Part shown: positions 44,067 to 53,467 of the stretch, one piece after another
Layout: the number at the start of each line of letters is the position of its first letter
Position numbering within the stretch: position 1 is the first letter of the stretch
DNA from: Cellulosimicrobium cellulans
GTDB lineage: Bacteria > Actinomycetota > Actinomycetes > Actinomycetales > Cellulomonadaceae
Reading direction: 5' to 3'
Length of the DNA: 64,000 nucleotides
Assembly: GCF_016921195.1 (NCBI RefSeq)
Contig: NZ_JAFGYF010000005.1
Location: 62,001-126,000 of the forward strand
Made by a program: the position numbers and the translations under genes
The notes under the pieces: model-generated
What the model was told of the DNA's origin: nothing
What the model saw: only the letters and a program-made list of their open reading frames with translations
Databases searched by the model: none

Positions 44067-46395
44067 GCGGGATCCGCGCCAGCGCGGCGTCGTTCAGCAC
44101 GATGATCGTCGGTTGCGCGAGCCCGCTGTTCATGGCGATGAGCTCCGACCAGGTCGCCACCGCCCGCCGGTGGGCGTCGTCGAGCACGTAGACCGTAGGA
44201 GCGCCGCCGCCCTTGACGAAGACGGGCCCGCCGACGGGAGCGGCCGACGACCACGCCAGGGTGGCGCACGTCCCGGCGGTCAGCGGGGTCCTCGGGAGCG
44301 TCGCCGGCTCGGCCATGGCCGGCGGTCGGCGGAGCACCGTGCCCGTGACCCCGACGCCCCGGACCGCAGGGCAGTCGACGACGGGCGCGAGGACGCCCGT
44401 GGTCACGCGGTACGAACCGATCGTGCCGGCCGGCACGGTGACGACCTGGGTGCCCAGCCCGAGCGAGCGCGTGTCGGAGAAGGACTCGACCGGGACGAGC
44501 GAGAAGAAGCCGTCCACGAGGTACACCCGGGGTGCCGTCGGGCTCTTCACCAGGGAGCCCACCGCGAGGGTCTGCCCTAGGTCCGGGAAGGCGCGCAGGG
44601 TAGCGGCCGGTACGACGACGATCTCCGGCGACGCCCCCGCCGCGGCCGTCAGGTCCGCCCACCGGGCGACGGCCCGACGACCGCCGTCCTGGACCGCCCA
44701 GACCGTCGCCTGTCCGTCCTCCCGCAGGTAGACGGTCCGGTCCTGGACGGAGCTCCGCCGGGGGAGGGCCTCGAGGACAGACTGCGGGACGGTCGTGCGG
44801 GGGAGACCTGCCGTCACCGAGGGCGGCACGCGCCATGCCGAGGTCGTGCCGAGGAGGTGCACGGCGTCCCCCGGGCCGGTCAGCACGGGAGAGAGCGTGG
44901 CGCCACCGGGTACCTGTGCCAGGGAGGCGGTCGAGAGCCTGTTCGACACGAGGTCACGCAGCGGCGTGGTAGTCAGGAGACCGGCCGGCACCGCGCTCTT
45001 GGTCCCACCGGCGAGCAGCCAGGCGGCCCCGGACGTCCGGTCCGTCGCGACGACCGCGTCACGCGCGACGGGGGGACCGACGGGCACCGGCGCGACGACC
45101 GCGGCTGCGACCGTGGCCTGGACCCCGGGCAGCCCAGCCCCGGTGCGCGAACGCTCGTCGAGGATCTCGTGCCGCCGGGCCCCGGAGACGGACCATGCCT
45201 GGCCGTCCACGGAGACGGTGGTCCCGAGAGGTGCGCCCAGAGGGAAGGCGGCGAGCTGGCCGGACGCGAGGTCCACGTACGAGGTCGCGCAGGACGCTCC
45301 CGTCCATGCTGTGACGGTCGAGCACGAGGGGAAACGGTGACGCGCGCCGTTCGCGAGCCAGTAGAGCGCTCCGTCCGCGGGGTCGCGCGCGACCCGCCGC
45401 ATGGGCCCGGCGTCGGTGAGCCGCTGCAGGGACGCCGACGAGACGATGGCGACGTCGCCGAGCCGTGCCCGTAGCGTCTGGTAGAGCGAGTGGTCGGCGA
45501 CGTGGTGCCGCCTCTGTCCGACGACGAGGTAGACGCGCTCGTCGGCGGCGGTGCGGACCAGCGCGCGTCCCGCTGTCGGGTCGCCGAACCAGTCGCTGAA
45601 GATCCGCCAGAAGTTTCGGTTCCCGTAGGTCGAGCAGCGGTCGCCGGACCCGTAGAGCGAGGCAAGCGCCGCAGCGTTCGGCTGGTACGGGGTGTAGATG
45701 TACAGGGCCGCGGTCGCCTGGTTCTCGATGTAGACCTGCGAACTGCCGCAGGTCGCGTCGGGGTGGAACCGGATCGTGTTCGTCCGCCCGGCCTGATAGC
45801 CGTAGCGCGTGGCGTTGGCCCGGTACACCAGGAACTGTCGGGCGGCGCGGAACACCTGGTTCGAGAATCCGTAGTACTCGGTGTTGCACGGTGCGGTGTC
45901 CGGGCAGCCGAACCCCATCGCCGTCTGGTACGACTTCGCGGTGGGCCGCGTGCGCCCGACGAGGCTGTTCTCCTTCTCGAGGGTGACGAGAAGCACGCGC
46001 GGGTTGATCTCGCAGGCGGTCGCGACCTTGCGGATGATCCGGGCGGCGGACTCGTTGCTGGCGCCGGCATACTGCCAGCACAGGCCGACCTCGAGCGGAC
46101 GCGTCCTGGTGGTCTCGCGGAAGTCCTTGAGGCACGGCATCTCCCCGGCGACGCAGCCGCTCCCGCGTGCGTCGAGGAACGACTGGATCTCCGCTTCAGT
46201 CATGCTCTGGTAGTCGTAGAAGACCGCGTCGGAGATGAGCAGTCCGGGATCGAAGTTCGCCGCGTCGGCCGCCTCCGCGCTCGGGACAGGTCCCGACAGC
46301 CCGGCGAGCAGCGTGACAATCGCCGCGGCCCCCGCGACCAGGGTCCGCACCAGCGACCTCGCGGGACGCGCCTGTCCCGGTGTGCCCGTGCTCAC
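44050..46395 (-). CDS. Secreted lysozyme-like 'hemagglutinin'-type protein with VYLVxGG repeats
   Basis: 781 residues with a signal peptide (about 1-44, ending VPSAEA). Residues about 50-290 form a Cys-containing domain common in actinobacterial 'hemagglutinin' proteins: ISDAVFYDYQSMTEAEIQSFLDARG, then LVTLEKENSLVG with a Glu placed like that of lytic transglycosylases, and NRNFWRIFSDWFG. I infer a peptidoglycan-acting fold. The remainder holds about eight repeats with the core VYLVxGxxxHxVxxxxxL. Examples are RVYLVVGQRRHHVADHSLY and PRVYLVDGFFSLVPVESF. The same repeats occur in the PGRP amidase at 55154. The GTG start overlaps the preceding lipoprotein gene by 4 bases. Confidence 0.75.
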   Translation of the reverse strand: MSTGTPGQARPARSLVRTLVAGAAAIVTLLAGLSGPVPSAEAADAANFDPGLLISDAVFYDYQSMTEAEIQSFLDARGSGCVAGEMPCLKDFRETTRTRPLEVGLCWQYAGASNESAARIIRKVATACEINPRVLLVTLEKENSLVGRTRPTAKSYQTAMGFGCPDTAPCNTEYYGFSNQVFRAARQFLVYRANATRYGYQAGRTNTIRFHPDATCGSSQVYIENQATAALYIYTPYQPNAAALASLYGSGDRCSTYGNRNFWRIFSDWFGDPTAGRALVRTAADERVYLVVGQRRHHVADHSLYQTLRARLGDVAIVSSASLQRLTDAGPMRRVARDPADGALYWLANGARHRFPSCSTVTAWTGASCATSYVDLASGQLAAFPLGAPLGTTVSVDGQAWSVSGARRHEILDERSRTGAGLPGVQATVAAAVVAPVPVGPPVARDAVVATDRTSGAAWLLAGGTKSAVPAGLLTTTPLRDLVSNRLSTASLAQVPGGATLSPVLTGPGDAVHLLGTTSAWRVPPSVTAGLPRTTVPQSVLEALPRRSSVQDRTVYLREDGQATVWAVQDGGRRAVARWADLTAAAGASPEIVVVPAATLRAFPDLGQTLAVGSLVKSPTAPRVYLVDGFFSLVPVESFSDTRSLGLGTQVVTVPAGTIGSYRVTTGVLAPVVDCPAVRGVGVTGTVLRRPPAMAEPATLPRTPLTAGTCATLAWSSAAPVGGPVFVKGGGAPTVYVLDDAHRRAVATWSELIAMNSGLAQPTIIVLNDAALARIPLSPPG

Positions 46396-46988
46396 GGGAC
46401 GCTCACGGTCGTCGTAACGGAGGATCCCGCCGAGCCTGCGCCCTCGTAGCGGACCTGCGCCTCCCAGGCTCCGCTCGTGAGGTCTGCCAACGGGATCCCG
46501 AGCGGTGCGCACCACGTGACCTCGGCGTCAGGCCCCGCGGTTGCCGTGACCGCGACAGCGTCCGTGCCGCGCGTCAGGACGAGCGTGCAGGTCCCTCCGC
46601 GTTCGAGGACGGCGACGTACGCGTTGACCACGACCTCGCCGTCCTCGACGCCGGCCCAGGAGACCACCGGGTGCGCGTCGGCGGACGCGCCGGTCGGTGA
46701 CCCGTCCGCCGGCGCGTCGGGTGTCGGGGCTCCCTCCGGGGCGGGCGAGAGGCGCGTGCCGGACGGGGCGGGCTCGGGCAGGTCGTCGGTCCTGGGCGCA
46801 TCGACGGACGCCGTCACCGCCGTGCTCTCAGGCGAGGTCTCAGGGGTCGTGCGCGTCGAGGTCGGCGCGGCGGTCCTGCTCGCGGACCGGGCGTGGTCGT
46901 CCGTCGAGGGCTGTACCGAGCACGACGTGGTAGCGGCCAGGGCGGCGGCCGCGGCGAGCGGGACGAGCGAGCGGATCCGTGTCGACAC
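46392..46988 (-). CDS. Putative lipoprotein, Thr/Ser/Pro-rich, function unknown
   Basis: 198 residues. Signal sequence RIRSLVPLAAAAALAATTSC with a loose lipobox (T-T-S-C, Cys23), then about 80 residues of Thr, Ser, Pro and Asp likely to span the wall. A beta-rich C-terminal domain of about 85 residues follows (VVSWAGVEDGEVVVNAYVAVL, GTCTLVLTRGTDAVAVTATAG) with a Cys pair that could form a disulfide. No family is recognised. It is first in a unit with the lysozyme-like gene (4-base overlap), so the two may work together on the surface. The GTG start has TAGCGT 6 bases upstream. Confidence 0.7.
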   Translation of the reverse strand: MSTRIRSLVPLAAAAALAATTSCSVQPSTDDHARSASRTAAPTSTRTTPETSPESTAVTASVDAPRTDDLPEPAPSGTRLSPAPEGAPTPDAPADGSPTGASADAHPVVSWAGVEDGEVVVNAYVAVLERGGTCTLVLTRGTDAVAVTATAGPDAEVTWCAPLGIPLADLTSGAWEAQVRYEGAGSAGSSVTTTVSVP

Positions 46989-46994
46989 GGTTCG

Positions 46995-47000
46995 ACGCTA
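46995..47000 (-). promoter_or_regulatory. -10 box of leaderless lipoprotein promoter
   Basis: TAGCGT on the minus strand, 6 bases before the GTG start at 46988. Confidence 0.45.
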
Positions 47001-47078
47001 ACCGGACGGTCAGGATTCGGCGCGCGGAACGTCGCCCGCCCACGCTGCCCGGCGCGTGGTGCGCGCCCGAGCCGGCGG

Positions 47079-47924
47079 TCAGTCGCGAGGGAGCGGGCGC
47101 ATCCGCTTGCCGAGAGCCACGTAGGCGGCACGCCGCTGGAGGGCGACCAGTTTGGCCATGCGGTCTCCGCGCCGGACGTCGGAATCGCTGATCTCCGCGG
47201 GCGCGAGCCGCTGCGCGAGACGGTGGAACTCCGCCGCCTCGTCCGCCTGCGCCTTCATGAGGCGGACGGACCACTGGCTCGCGCTGACGCGGAACGCGGC
47301 GAGCGGACGGCGCAGCGCCACGACGTCGCCGGTGACCATGACGGGCGCGTAAGAGCCGGCGTCGATGTAGTAGCGCAGGTCCTGCCACCAGCCGGCGGCT
47401 CGCAGCGCCTCCGTGCGCAGCAGCACGCACGCCGGCTCGCCGAAGATGTTCGTTCCGGAGCGCACCGTCGCCCGCAGGGCAGCGGTGCCAGGGACGACCC
47501 CCTCCAGCGCGCCGAGACCCCGGCCGCGGAGGAACACCTCTCCCCGTGCGTCGACGAGGTCGCGCTGGGAGGCGACCATCACCGCGTTGCCTCCCGCGGC
47601 GTCGAGGGCCGCGACCTGCTCCGCGAGCATCGTCGGTCGCAGCAGGTCGTCGCCGCACACGAGCTTGAGGAGCTCGCCCCGGGCGAGCTCGCTGACCCGG
47701 TTCCAGTTGCGTCGTGCACCTCCGCCCGCCTCTGTCCGCTCGAGGCGCACCCGGGGGTCGGCGGCGAACTGCTGAAGCCGGTCCCAGGTGTCGTCCTGCG
47801 ACGCATGATCGGCGACGACGAGCTCGAAGTCCGTGAATGTCTGGTCGAGCACGGAGCGGACGGTCTCCTCGACGTACTCGGCGTTGTTGTACGCGGGGAC
47901 GACGACGGACACGCGGGGACTCAT
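47079..47924 (-). CDS. GT2 glycosyltransferase
   Basis: 281 residues. GT-A motifs: RVSVVVPAYNNAEYVEETVRSVLDQTF, ELVVADHASQDDTWDRL, then a GDD metal site in LLKLVCGDDLLRPTMLAEQV. The acceptor-side block is weaker (RYYIDAGSYAPVMVTGDVVALRRPLAAFRVSASQWSV). The C-terminus is basic. It overlaps the upstream GtrA-like gene by 4 bases, so the two are translated together; a GT2/GtrA pair is a recurring module for adding side-chain sugars. Confidence 0.88.
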   Translation of the reverse strand: MSPRVSVVVPAYNNAEYVEETVRSVLDQTFTDFELVVADHASQDDTWDRLQQFAADPRVRLERTEAGGGARRNWNRVSELARGELLKLVCGDDLLRPTMLAEQVAALDAAGGNAVMVASQRDLVDARGEVFLRGRGLGALEGVVPGTAALRATVRSGTNIFGEPACVLLRTEALRAAGWWQDLRYYIDAGSYAPVMVTGDVVALRRPLAAFRVSASQWSVRLMKAQADEAAEFHRLAQRLAPAEISDSDVRRGDRMAKLVALQRRAAYVALGKRMRPLPRD

Positions 47925-48451
47925 GCTTCGGACTCCTCAGCGGCTTTCGGGGACGGGTCCGCCGCAGGCTTCTTGCGGCGGAAGGAGAACCCCTTGTGGC
48001 CGAAGTAGCTGATCAACGCGGTCACGCAGGTGATCAGGAGCTGGGCGGGGATGGGGGCGAGGCCGAGCAGCTCGACCACGAAGGGCAGCGCGACGACGTT
48101 CACGCCGAGCGCTGCGAGGTTGACGACCTCGAACCGCGCGAGGTCGAGCCAGACGTGCCCGGTCACGCGGAAGACGAACCTGCGGTAGAGGACGAATGCG
48201 CACAGCACGGCCGCCACGTGGGCGCACACGAGGCTCGCCATGTACCCGTACGTGCCGAGGTGGTCGCGCAAGAGCAGCTCGAAGAAGATGAACCAGAACG
48301 TGCCGAGGACGGTGTTGAAGCCACCGACGATGAGAAAGGCGACGCGCTGGTCCTTGACGATCCGGAAAAGGGGTCCGAGCGTGCCCTGCATGCCTGCCGG
48401 AGGCTTGATCGGCGCGTCTTCGCTCGTCGGCGGCTCAGGGTCCATGACCAT
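47921..48451 (-). CDS. GtrA-family membrane protein (second copy)
   Basis: 176 residues, four spans in the GtrA arrangement: AFLIVGGFNTVLGTFWFIFF (about 38-58), then MASLVCAHVAAVLCAFVLY (70-90), RFEVVNLAALGVNVVALPFVV (107-128) and LLITCVTALISYFGHKGFSF (138-158). The ends are Pro/Lys-rich. It may flip a polyprenyl-phosphate sugar made by the divergent DPM1/GtrB-like enzyme at 48555. The start is the first of two nearby ATGs (48451 or 48445). Confidence 0.87.
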   Translation of the reverse strand: MVMDPEPPTSEDAPIKPPAGMQGTLGPLFRIVKDQRVAFLIVGGFNTVLGTFWFIFFELLLRDHLGTYGYMASLVCAHVAAVLCAFVLYRRFVFRVTGHVWLDLARFEVVNLAALGVNVVALPFVVELLGLAPIPAQLLITCVTALISYFGHKGFSFRRKKPAADPSPKAAEESEA

Positions 48452-48541
48452 CGAGCGGCAGTCCTCTTCTCGGGTTCACGGGGGCGTGGCGGGGCGGTGA
48501 GCAGGACCCCGCAGCCTGCCAAGGACGCGGGACCCAACGAC

Positions 48542-48547
48542 TATAGT
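48542..48547 (+). promoter_or_regulatory. -10 box of leaderless promoter
   Basis: TATAGT, close to the ideal TATAAT, ends 7 bases before the GTG at 48555. This is the clearest leaderless promoter in the window. Confidence 0.6.
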
Positions 48548-48554
48548 CTCCAGC

Positions 48555-49562
48555 GTGACGAACGAAGGCACGGCCGCTGCACCGCACCGGATATCGGTAG
48601 TCGTCCCGGTCTACCAGGGCGAGCGGACTCTTCCAGCGCTGCTCGAGGAGATCGACGCTCTGACGACGCCGTTCGTCACTCCAGGGGGGGTCGACGCCGT
48701 CGTTAGCGAGGTCTTCCTCGTCCACGACCACGGGCCGGACGGCTCGGCGGAGACGATCCGCGAGCTTTCGGCCCGGCACGCCTTCGTCCGGCCGGTCTGG
48801 CTCAGCCGCAACTTCGGTCAGCACGCCGCCACTCTCGCGGGCATGGCGTCGTCGGGTGGCGACTGGATCGTGACCCTCGACGAGGACGGCCAGCACGACC
48901 CCGCCGAGATGGGGGGCCTCCTCGACGCGGCGCTCCGCGAAGGCGCCGACGTCGTCTACGGAAAGCCGACCAACCAGCCGCCGCACAGCGCGTTCCGCAA
49001 CATTACGTCGCGGGGCTCCAAGCGGGTCATCGAGGTGCTGGCGGGGAGCTCGGACACGTCTCTCTACCAGAGCTATCGGCTCGTGCTCGGTGAGGTCGGC
49101 CGGTCCGTCGCTGCTTTCGCGGGCCCGAACGTCTATCTCGACGTGGCCCTGGGCTGGGTCAGCGGCAAGATCACGACCGCCCCGGTGACGCTCCGGGAGG
49201 AGGGGGAACGGAGGTCAGGATACTCGCTGCGGCGTCTCCTCTCCCACTTCTGGCGGATGGTGCTGTCCAGCGGGACGCGCGGGCTGCGCATCGTCAGCGG
49301 ACTGGGCGCGCTGTGCGGCCTCGCCGGGATCGTTGTCGCGATCGTCCTCGTCATCTCGCGCATCGTAGGCGGCCCGGTCGCCGAAGGCTGGACGTCGCTC
49401 ATCGTGGTCATCCTGCTCGGCACCGGCGCCATCCTCTTCGCTCTCGGCATCATCGCCGAGTACATCGGGGTCGCGGTCAACATGGCGATGGGCCGACCGC
49501 TCTACCTCATCGTCTCCGACCCTGCGCGCGGTCCGCTCGGCCGAGGAAGCCGCGCGCGGTGA
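48555..49562 (+). CDS. Polyprenyl-phosphate glycosyltransferase (GtrB/DPM1-like)
   Basis: 335 residues. A GT2 domain (ISVVVPVYQGERTLPALLEEI, VFLVHDHGPDGSAETI, LSRNFGQHAATLAGMASSGGDWIVTLDEDGQHDP) is followed by two membrane spans at about 245-268 (LGALCGLAGIVVAIVLVISRI) and 278-305 (SLIVVILLGTGAILFALGIIAEYIG). The RNFGQHAA and DEDGQ motifs are typical of enzymes that charge undecaprenyl phosphate with a sugar. It probably feeds the neighbouring GtrA proteins and GT-C-like transferases. The start codon is leaderless, and the stop overlaps the next gene's GTG. Confidence 0.9.
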   Translation: MTNEGTAAAPHRISVVVPVYQGERTLPALLEEIDALTTPFVTPGGVDAVVSEVFLVHDHGPDGSAETIRELSARHAFVRPVWLSRNFGQHAATLAGMASSGGDWIVTLDEDGQHDPAEMGGLLDAALREGADVVYGKPTNQPPHSAFRNITSRGSKRVIEVLAGSSDTSLYQSYRLVLGEVGRSVAAFAGPNVYLDVALGWVSGKITTAPVTLREEGERRSGYSLRRLLSHFWRMVLSSGTRGLRIVSGLGALCGLAGIVVAIVLVISRIVGGPVAEGWTSLIVVILLGTGAILFALGIIAEYIGVAVNMAMGRPLYLIVSDPARGPLGRGSRAR

Positions 49563-50512
49563 CATCCGCCCCCCCGACGCTCGTCGTCGGTGCGCGAGGA
49601 CTCCTCGGGAGCGCGGTGCGTCAGCGCGCCGCCGCGCGCGGTCTTCCGGTCGTTGCTGCGCAGGTCGACTGGTCCGTTCCGGAGGCCGCCGCACGGGACC
49701 TGGTACGCGCCGTGGACCAGGTCGTCGCGCTAGCGGGCGACGGTGGGTGGAGCATCGTGTGGTGCGCCGGCGCAGGAGTCACCGCGTCGACGGAGGAGGC
49801 GCTGCGAGCCGAGACCGAGGTCATGCGGGCGTTCGTCGCCGACCTCGCGCGCAGGCCCGCCGAACGGCTCGCGCGGTGCACGGTGTTCTTCGCGTCCTCG
49901 GCAGGCGGGCTCTACGCGGGAGCCGCGGACCCACCGTTCACGGAGTTGTCGACGCCCGCGCCCCTCGCGGCCTACGGTCGAGCCAAGCTGGTCGCCGAGG
50001 AGATCTTCTCCGGGTTGGCGGCCGGGGGAGTGCGGGTGGTCCTGGGGCGGATCTCCAACCTCTACGGGCCCGGACAGAACCTGACCAAGCCGCAGGGACT
50101 CATCTCCCAGTTCTGCCTGGCGCATCATCTCGCACGGCCCATCGGCATCTACGTCTCGTTGGACACCCTCCGCGACTACATCTACGTCGACGACTGTGCC
50201 GAGCTCGTGCTCGACGTCGTCGCCCGTGCGGCCTCGAACGAGCCCGGGTCGGCGCCGGTGACGAAGATCCTCGCCTCGCAGTCCTCGGTGACGATCGCGG
50301 CGATCATCGGGATGCTCCGCGCGATCTACAAGCGCAAACCTCAGGCGGTGCTGGCCGCCTCGCCCCTCGGCGCGCGGCAGGCGCGCGACTTGCGCTTCCG
50401 CTCCGTCGTCTGGCCAGACCTCGACGAGCGCCCGCTGACGCCGCTGCCCGTTGGGATCGCCGTCACCGGCGAGGACATCGGCCGGTCGCTGCGACTGCGT
50501 GGCCCAGCGTGA
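49559..50512 (+). CDS. NAD-dependent epimerase/dehydratase (extended SDR)
   Basis: 317 residues with a Rossmann start (TLVVGARGLLGSAVRQRA, GxxGxxG), VFFASSAGGLYAG, the catalytic YxxxK in AAYGRAKLVAEE, and GRISNLYGPGQNL as the substrate-side block. DTLRDYIYVDDCAELVLDVV is the usual late signature. It acts on a nucleotide sugar, but which one is not clear; the context suggests it supplies or modifies a precursor for this polysaccharide. Its GTG overlaps the previous stop codon (GTGA). Confidence 0.86.
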   Translation: MTSAPPTLVVGARGLLGSAVRQRAAARGLPVVAAQVDWSVPEAAARDLVRAVDQVVALAGDGGWSIVWCAGAGVTASTEEALRAETEVMRAFVADLARRPAERLARCTVFFASSAGGLYAGAADPPFTELSTPAPLAAYGRAKLVAEEIFSGLAAGGVRVVLGRISNLYGPGQNLTKPQGLISQFCLAHHLARPIGIYVSLDTLRDYIYVDDCAELVLDVVARAASNEPGSAPVTKILASQSSVTIAAIIGMLRAIYKRKPQAVLAASPLGARQARDLRFRSVVWPDLDERPLTPLPVGIAVTGEDIGRSLRLRGPA

Positions 50513-50544
50513 CCACGCCGACTGACCCGTCGGTCGAGATCCGC

Positions 50545-50550
50545 TAGATT
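50545..50550 (+). promoter_or_regulatory. -10 box upstream of rfbB leader ORF
   Basis: TAGATT followed by 8 bases and the GTG at 50559. Confidence 0.5.
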
Positions 50551-50558
50551 GGTTCGCC

Positions 50559-51607
<1,049 letters not shown>

Positions 51608-51625
51608 AGGATGGTTCTGCACGAC

Positions 51626-51670
51626 GAGGGCGGCGCCCCGGCACCCCTGTGGGTTCGGGGCGCCGCCCTC
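51626..51670. terminator. Bidirectional terminator between rfbB and repeat protein
   Basis: A perfect 15-base stem, GAGGGCGGCGCCCCG / CGGGGCGCCGCCCTC, with a 15-base loop, between two convergent stop codons. Confidence 0.8.
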
Positions 51671-51682
51671 GGGCCGCGGGGG

Positions 51683-52453
51683 TCAGCCGCAGGGAACAGG
51701 GTGGGGGAACCCTGCGGCTTGCCACTGCTGGTAGCTGAGCTGACCGTAGAAGCTGTTGCCGACGTACCAGAGCGCGTTGGTCCAGGAGTACGAGCACACG
51801 TAGTCGCCCGGGAGCATGCGCTGCGCCTTCGGCGTCGGTGAGCCTTCTGCTCGCCACTCGGCGTAGTTCACCGGATATCCCTGGCCGCTGCCGATCGAGA
51901 ACATGTAGGCGACCGAGCTGTCCCAGGTCAGCTTCATGAATCCCGCGTCCCCCAGAACCTCCGGGCTGGGCGAGCCCGCGGCCTTCCACTGGTTGAACGT
52001 CAGCTTGTGGACCTGGCCGTCGAGTTCGACGAAGATCTCGGAGGACGTCGCCCACTGGTGGTAGGTCGATCCCTCGATCCACCCGGCCACGCGCGGCGCA
52101 GGCTTTCCGGCGCGGGACCACTCCGCGAAGGTAAGTTTCTTCCACTCCCACTGGGTCGACGCCTTGTCGAAGAACGACACGGCGTAGATGTCGGCCGACC
52201 ACGGGTATTTGACGAAGTCCGTCGGGACGGGGCGAGGCGTCGGTCGCCCGGCGTCCAACCACTCCTGATAGGTGACGGGGTAGTGGAAGCCGTAGGCGTC
52301 GTCGTGGTAGTGCTGGAAGATCGTTCCCGAGTACGGCACGCTGTAGAAGCCGTCGGGCTGCGCCGCCGCGGGGGACGCGGTCACGAGGGCGAGTGCGCCG
52401 CCGGTGACGAGCGCGAGCAGAGTCGCAAGAGCGCGTCGAGTTCTCTGGTGCAT
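51683..52453 (-). CDS. Secreted EW-repeat protein (five repeats)
   Basis: 256 residues. A signal peptide (RRALATLLALVTGGALALVT, cut after ASPAAA) is followed only by five repeats of about 40-48 residues. Each has an aromatic-rich strand pair and ends in the signature: [60 protein letters not shown] and LSYQQWQAAGFPHP. No catalytic domain is present. I know no named family. By analogy to the carboxypeptidase-fused copy at 60573 I infer wall binding. The ATG at 52453 is chosen because AGGGA lies 5 bases upstream; an ATG six codons earlier would bury that site. Its paralogue lies next to it on the same strand. Confidence 0.75.
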   Translation of the reverse strand: MHQRTRRALATLLALVTGGALALVTASPAAAQPDGFYSVPYSGTIFQHYHDDAYGFHYPVTYQEWLDAGRPTPRPVPTDFVKYPWSADIYAVSFFDKASTQWEWKKLTFAEWSRAGKPAPRVAGWIEGSTYHQWATSSEIFVELDGQVHKLTFNQWKAAGSPSPEVLGDAGFMKLTWDSSVAYMFSIGSGQGYPVNYAEWRAEGSPTPKAQRMLPGDYVCSYSWTNALWYVGNSFYGQLSYQQWQAAGFPHPVPCG

Positions 52454-52478
52454 GAAGTCCCTGCCTGACATAAACCCT

Positions 52479-52510
52479 GCGCTCCTGGTCGACTACCAGG
52501 TTCGTCACAG
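52479..52510 (-). promoter_or_regulatory. Conserved 5'-UTR hairpin of EW-repeat gene, copy 1
   Basis: 32 bases shared with 53436-53467. On the message it reads CUGUGACGAA, a 6-pair stem CCUGGU/ACCAGG with 5-base loop, then AGCGC. A -10 box (TAGGCT, complement of 52519-52524) lies 8 bases upstream, so the element starts the transcript. Two stem pairs differ from the other copy in a compensating way. Confidence 0.55.
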
Positions 52511-52582
52511 GAAGCCACAGCCTACGGCGGGGGGACGGGTACTTGGGCCGGTCGCGGGGAATTCACCCGGGACCTTCGTCCT

Positions 52583-52627
52583 CCGTGTGCGGGCCAGGGC
52601 CAGGGCAGGTCCCTGGCCCGCACACGG
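52583..52627 (-). terminator. Terminator between the two EW-repeat paralogues
   Basis: A perfect 17-base stem, CCGTGTGCGGGCCAGGG / CCCTGGCCCGCACACGG, with an 11-base loop, 16 bases past the stop of the upstream paralogue. The two paralogues are therefore separate transcripts. Confidence 0.8.
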
Positions 52628-52643
52628 CGGGTCTGGGCGTCCG

Positions 52644-53411
52644 CTAGACCGTGCAGGTGGGGGAGGGGAACCCGGCCGCCCGCCACTGGTTGTACGTGAG
52701 CACGCCGCCGTAGCTCCAGCCGTTGTAGAAGAGGTCCTGCGTTCCGCTCATGGTGCACACCTCGTCACCGGGGAGCATGCGGGCGGAATTGGGGGTCGGC
52801 GACCCCTCCGACTTCCACCACTCGTAGGTGACGCTGTAGACGTCTTGGTTGGCGATGGAGTCGTAGAAGACGATCGTCGAGTCCCACGAGAGCTTGTAGA
52901 AGCCGCTGTCGCTGAGGACGTCGGGGACAGGCGAACCCGCCGCCTTCCACTGGTTGAGCGTGAGCTTGTGGGACTCGTCGTCGAGGTAGACGAAGACCTC
53001 GGAGCTGTTCGTGCCCCACTTGTAGTAATAGGAGCCCTCGATGTGCCCTGCGGTGCGAGGCGTCGGCTTGCCCGCCTTGGACCACTCGGCGAACGTGAGC
53101 TTCTTCCACTCCCACTGGGTCGACGCGTTGTCGAAGAACGAGACCGCGTAGATGTTGGACGACCACGGGTACTTGACGAAGTCGGTGGGGACGGGCTTCG
53201 GAGCCGGACGACCGAGGTCCACCCACTCCTGGAAGTTGAGGGGCTGGTGGTACTGCCCCGTGTGCGAGTGGTAGTAGAGCGCGCTCGAGTAGGGCACGCT
53301 GTATACGCCGTCGGACTGTGCCGAGGCGGAAGGGGCAGCAGCGACGGCGACGGCGCCGGCGGTGCCGAGGGCGAGGATCGACGCGAGGGCGCGTCGGAGG
53401 ACGTGGTGCAC
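52644..53411 (-). CDS. Secreted EW-repeat protein (five repeats), paralogue
   Basis: 255 residues, close paralogue of the 51683-52453 protein. Signal peptide RRALASILALGTAGAVAVAA cut after PSASA, then five repeats: [60 protein letters not shown] and LTYNQWRAAGFPSP. The block after the first repeat (PTDFVKYPWSSNIYAVSFFD and on) is almost identical between the two. Cys residues near the end (MSGTQD region and final CTV) match those of the paralogue and could form a disulfide. GTG start. It carries the same 5'-UTR hairpin, so the whole gene with its leader was duplicated. Confidence 0.75.
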   Translation of the reverse strand: MHHVLRRALASILALGTAGAVAVAAAPSASAQSDGVYSVPYSSALYYHSHTGQYHQPLNFQEWVDLGRPAPKPVPTDFVKYPWSSNIYAVSFFDNASTQWEWKKLTFAEWSKAGKPTPRTAGHIEGSYYYKWGTNSSEVFVYLDDESHKLTLNQWKAAGSPVPDVLSDSGFYKLSWDSTIVFYDSIANQDVYSVTYEWWKSEGSPTPNSARMLPGDEVCTMSGTQDLFYNGWSYGGVLTYNQWRAAGFPSPTCTV

Positions 53412-53435
53412 GTATACCTGCCTGGGTGCTCAACT

Positions 53436-53467
53436 GCGCTCCCGGCCGGCTGCCGGGTTCGTCACAG
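53436..53467 (-). promoter_or_regulatory. Conserved 5'-UTR hairpin of EW-repeat gene, copy 2
   Basis: Same 32-base element as 52479-52510, here with stem CCCGGC/GCCGGG. The -10 box TATGCT (complement of 53477-53482) lies 9 bases upstream. The flanks UGUGACGAA and AGCGC are unchanged between copies. Confidence 0.55.

Noticed and set aside
52479-53467. 5'-UTR element considered as a c-di-AMP (ydaO) riboswitch, which controls wall hydrolases in actinobacteria
   Set aside because: The conserved part is only 32 bases with one hairpin, far too short for that riboswitch, and its key conserved blocks are not seen.
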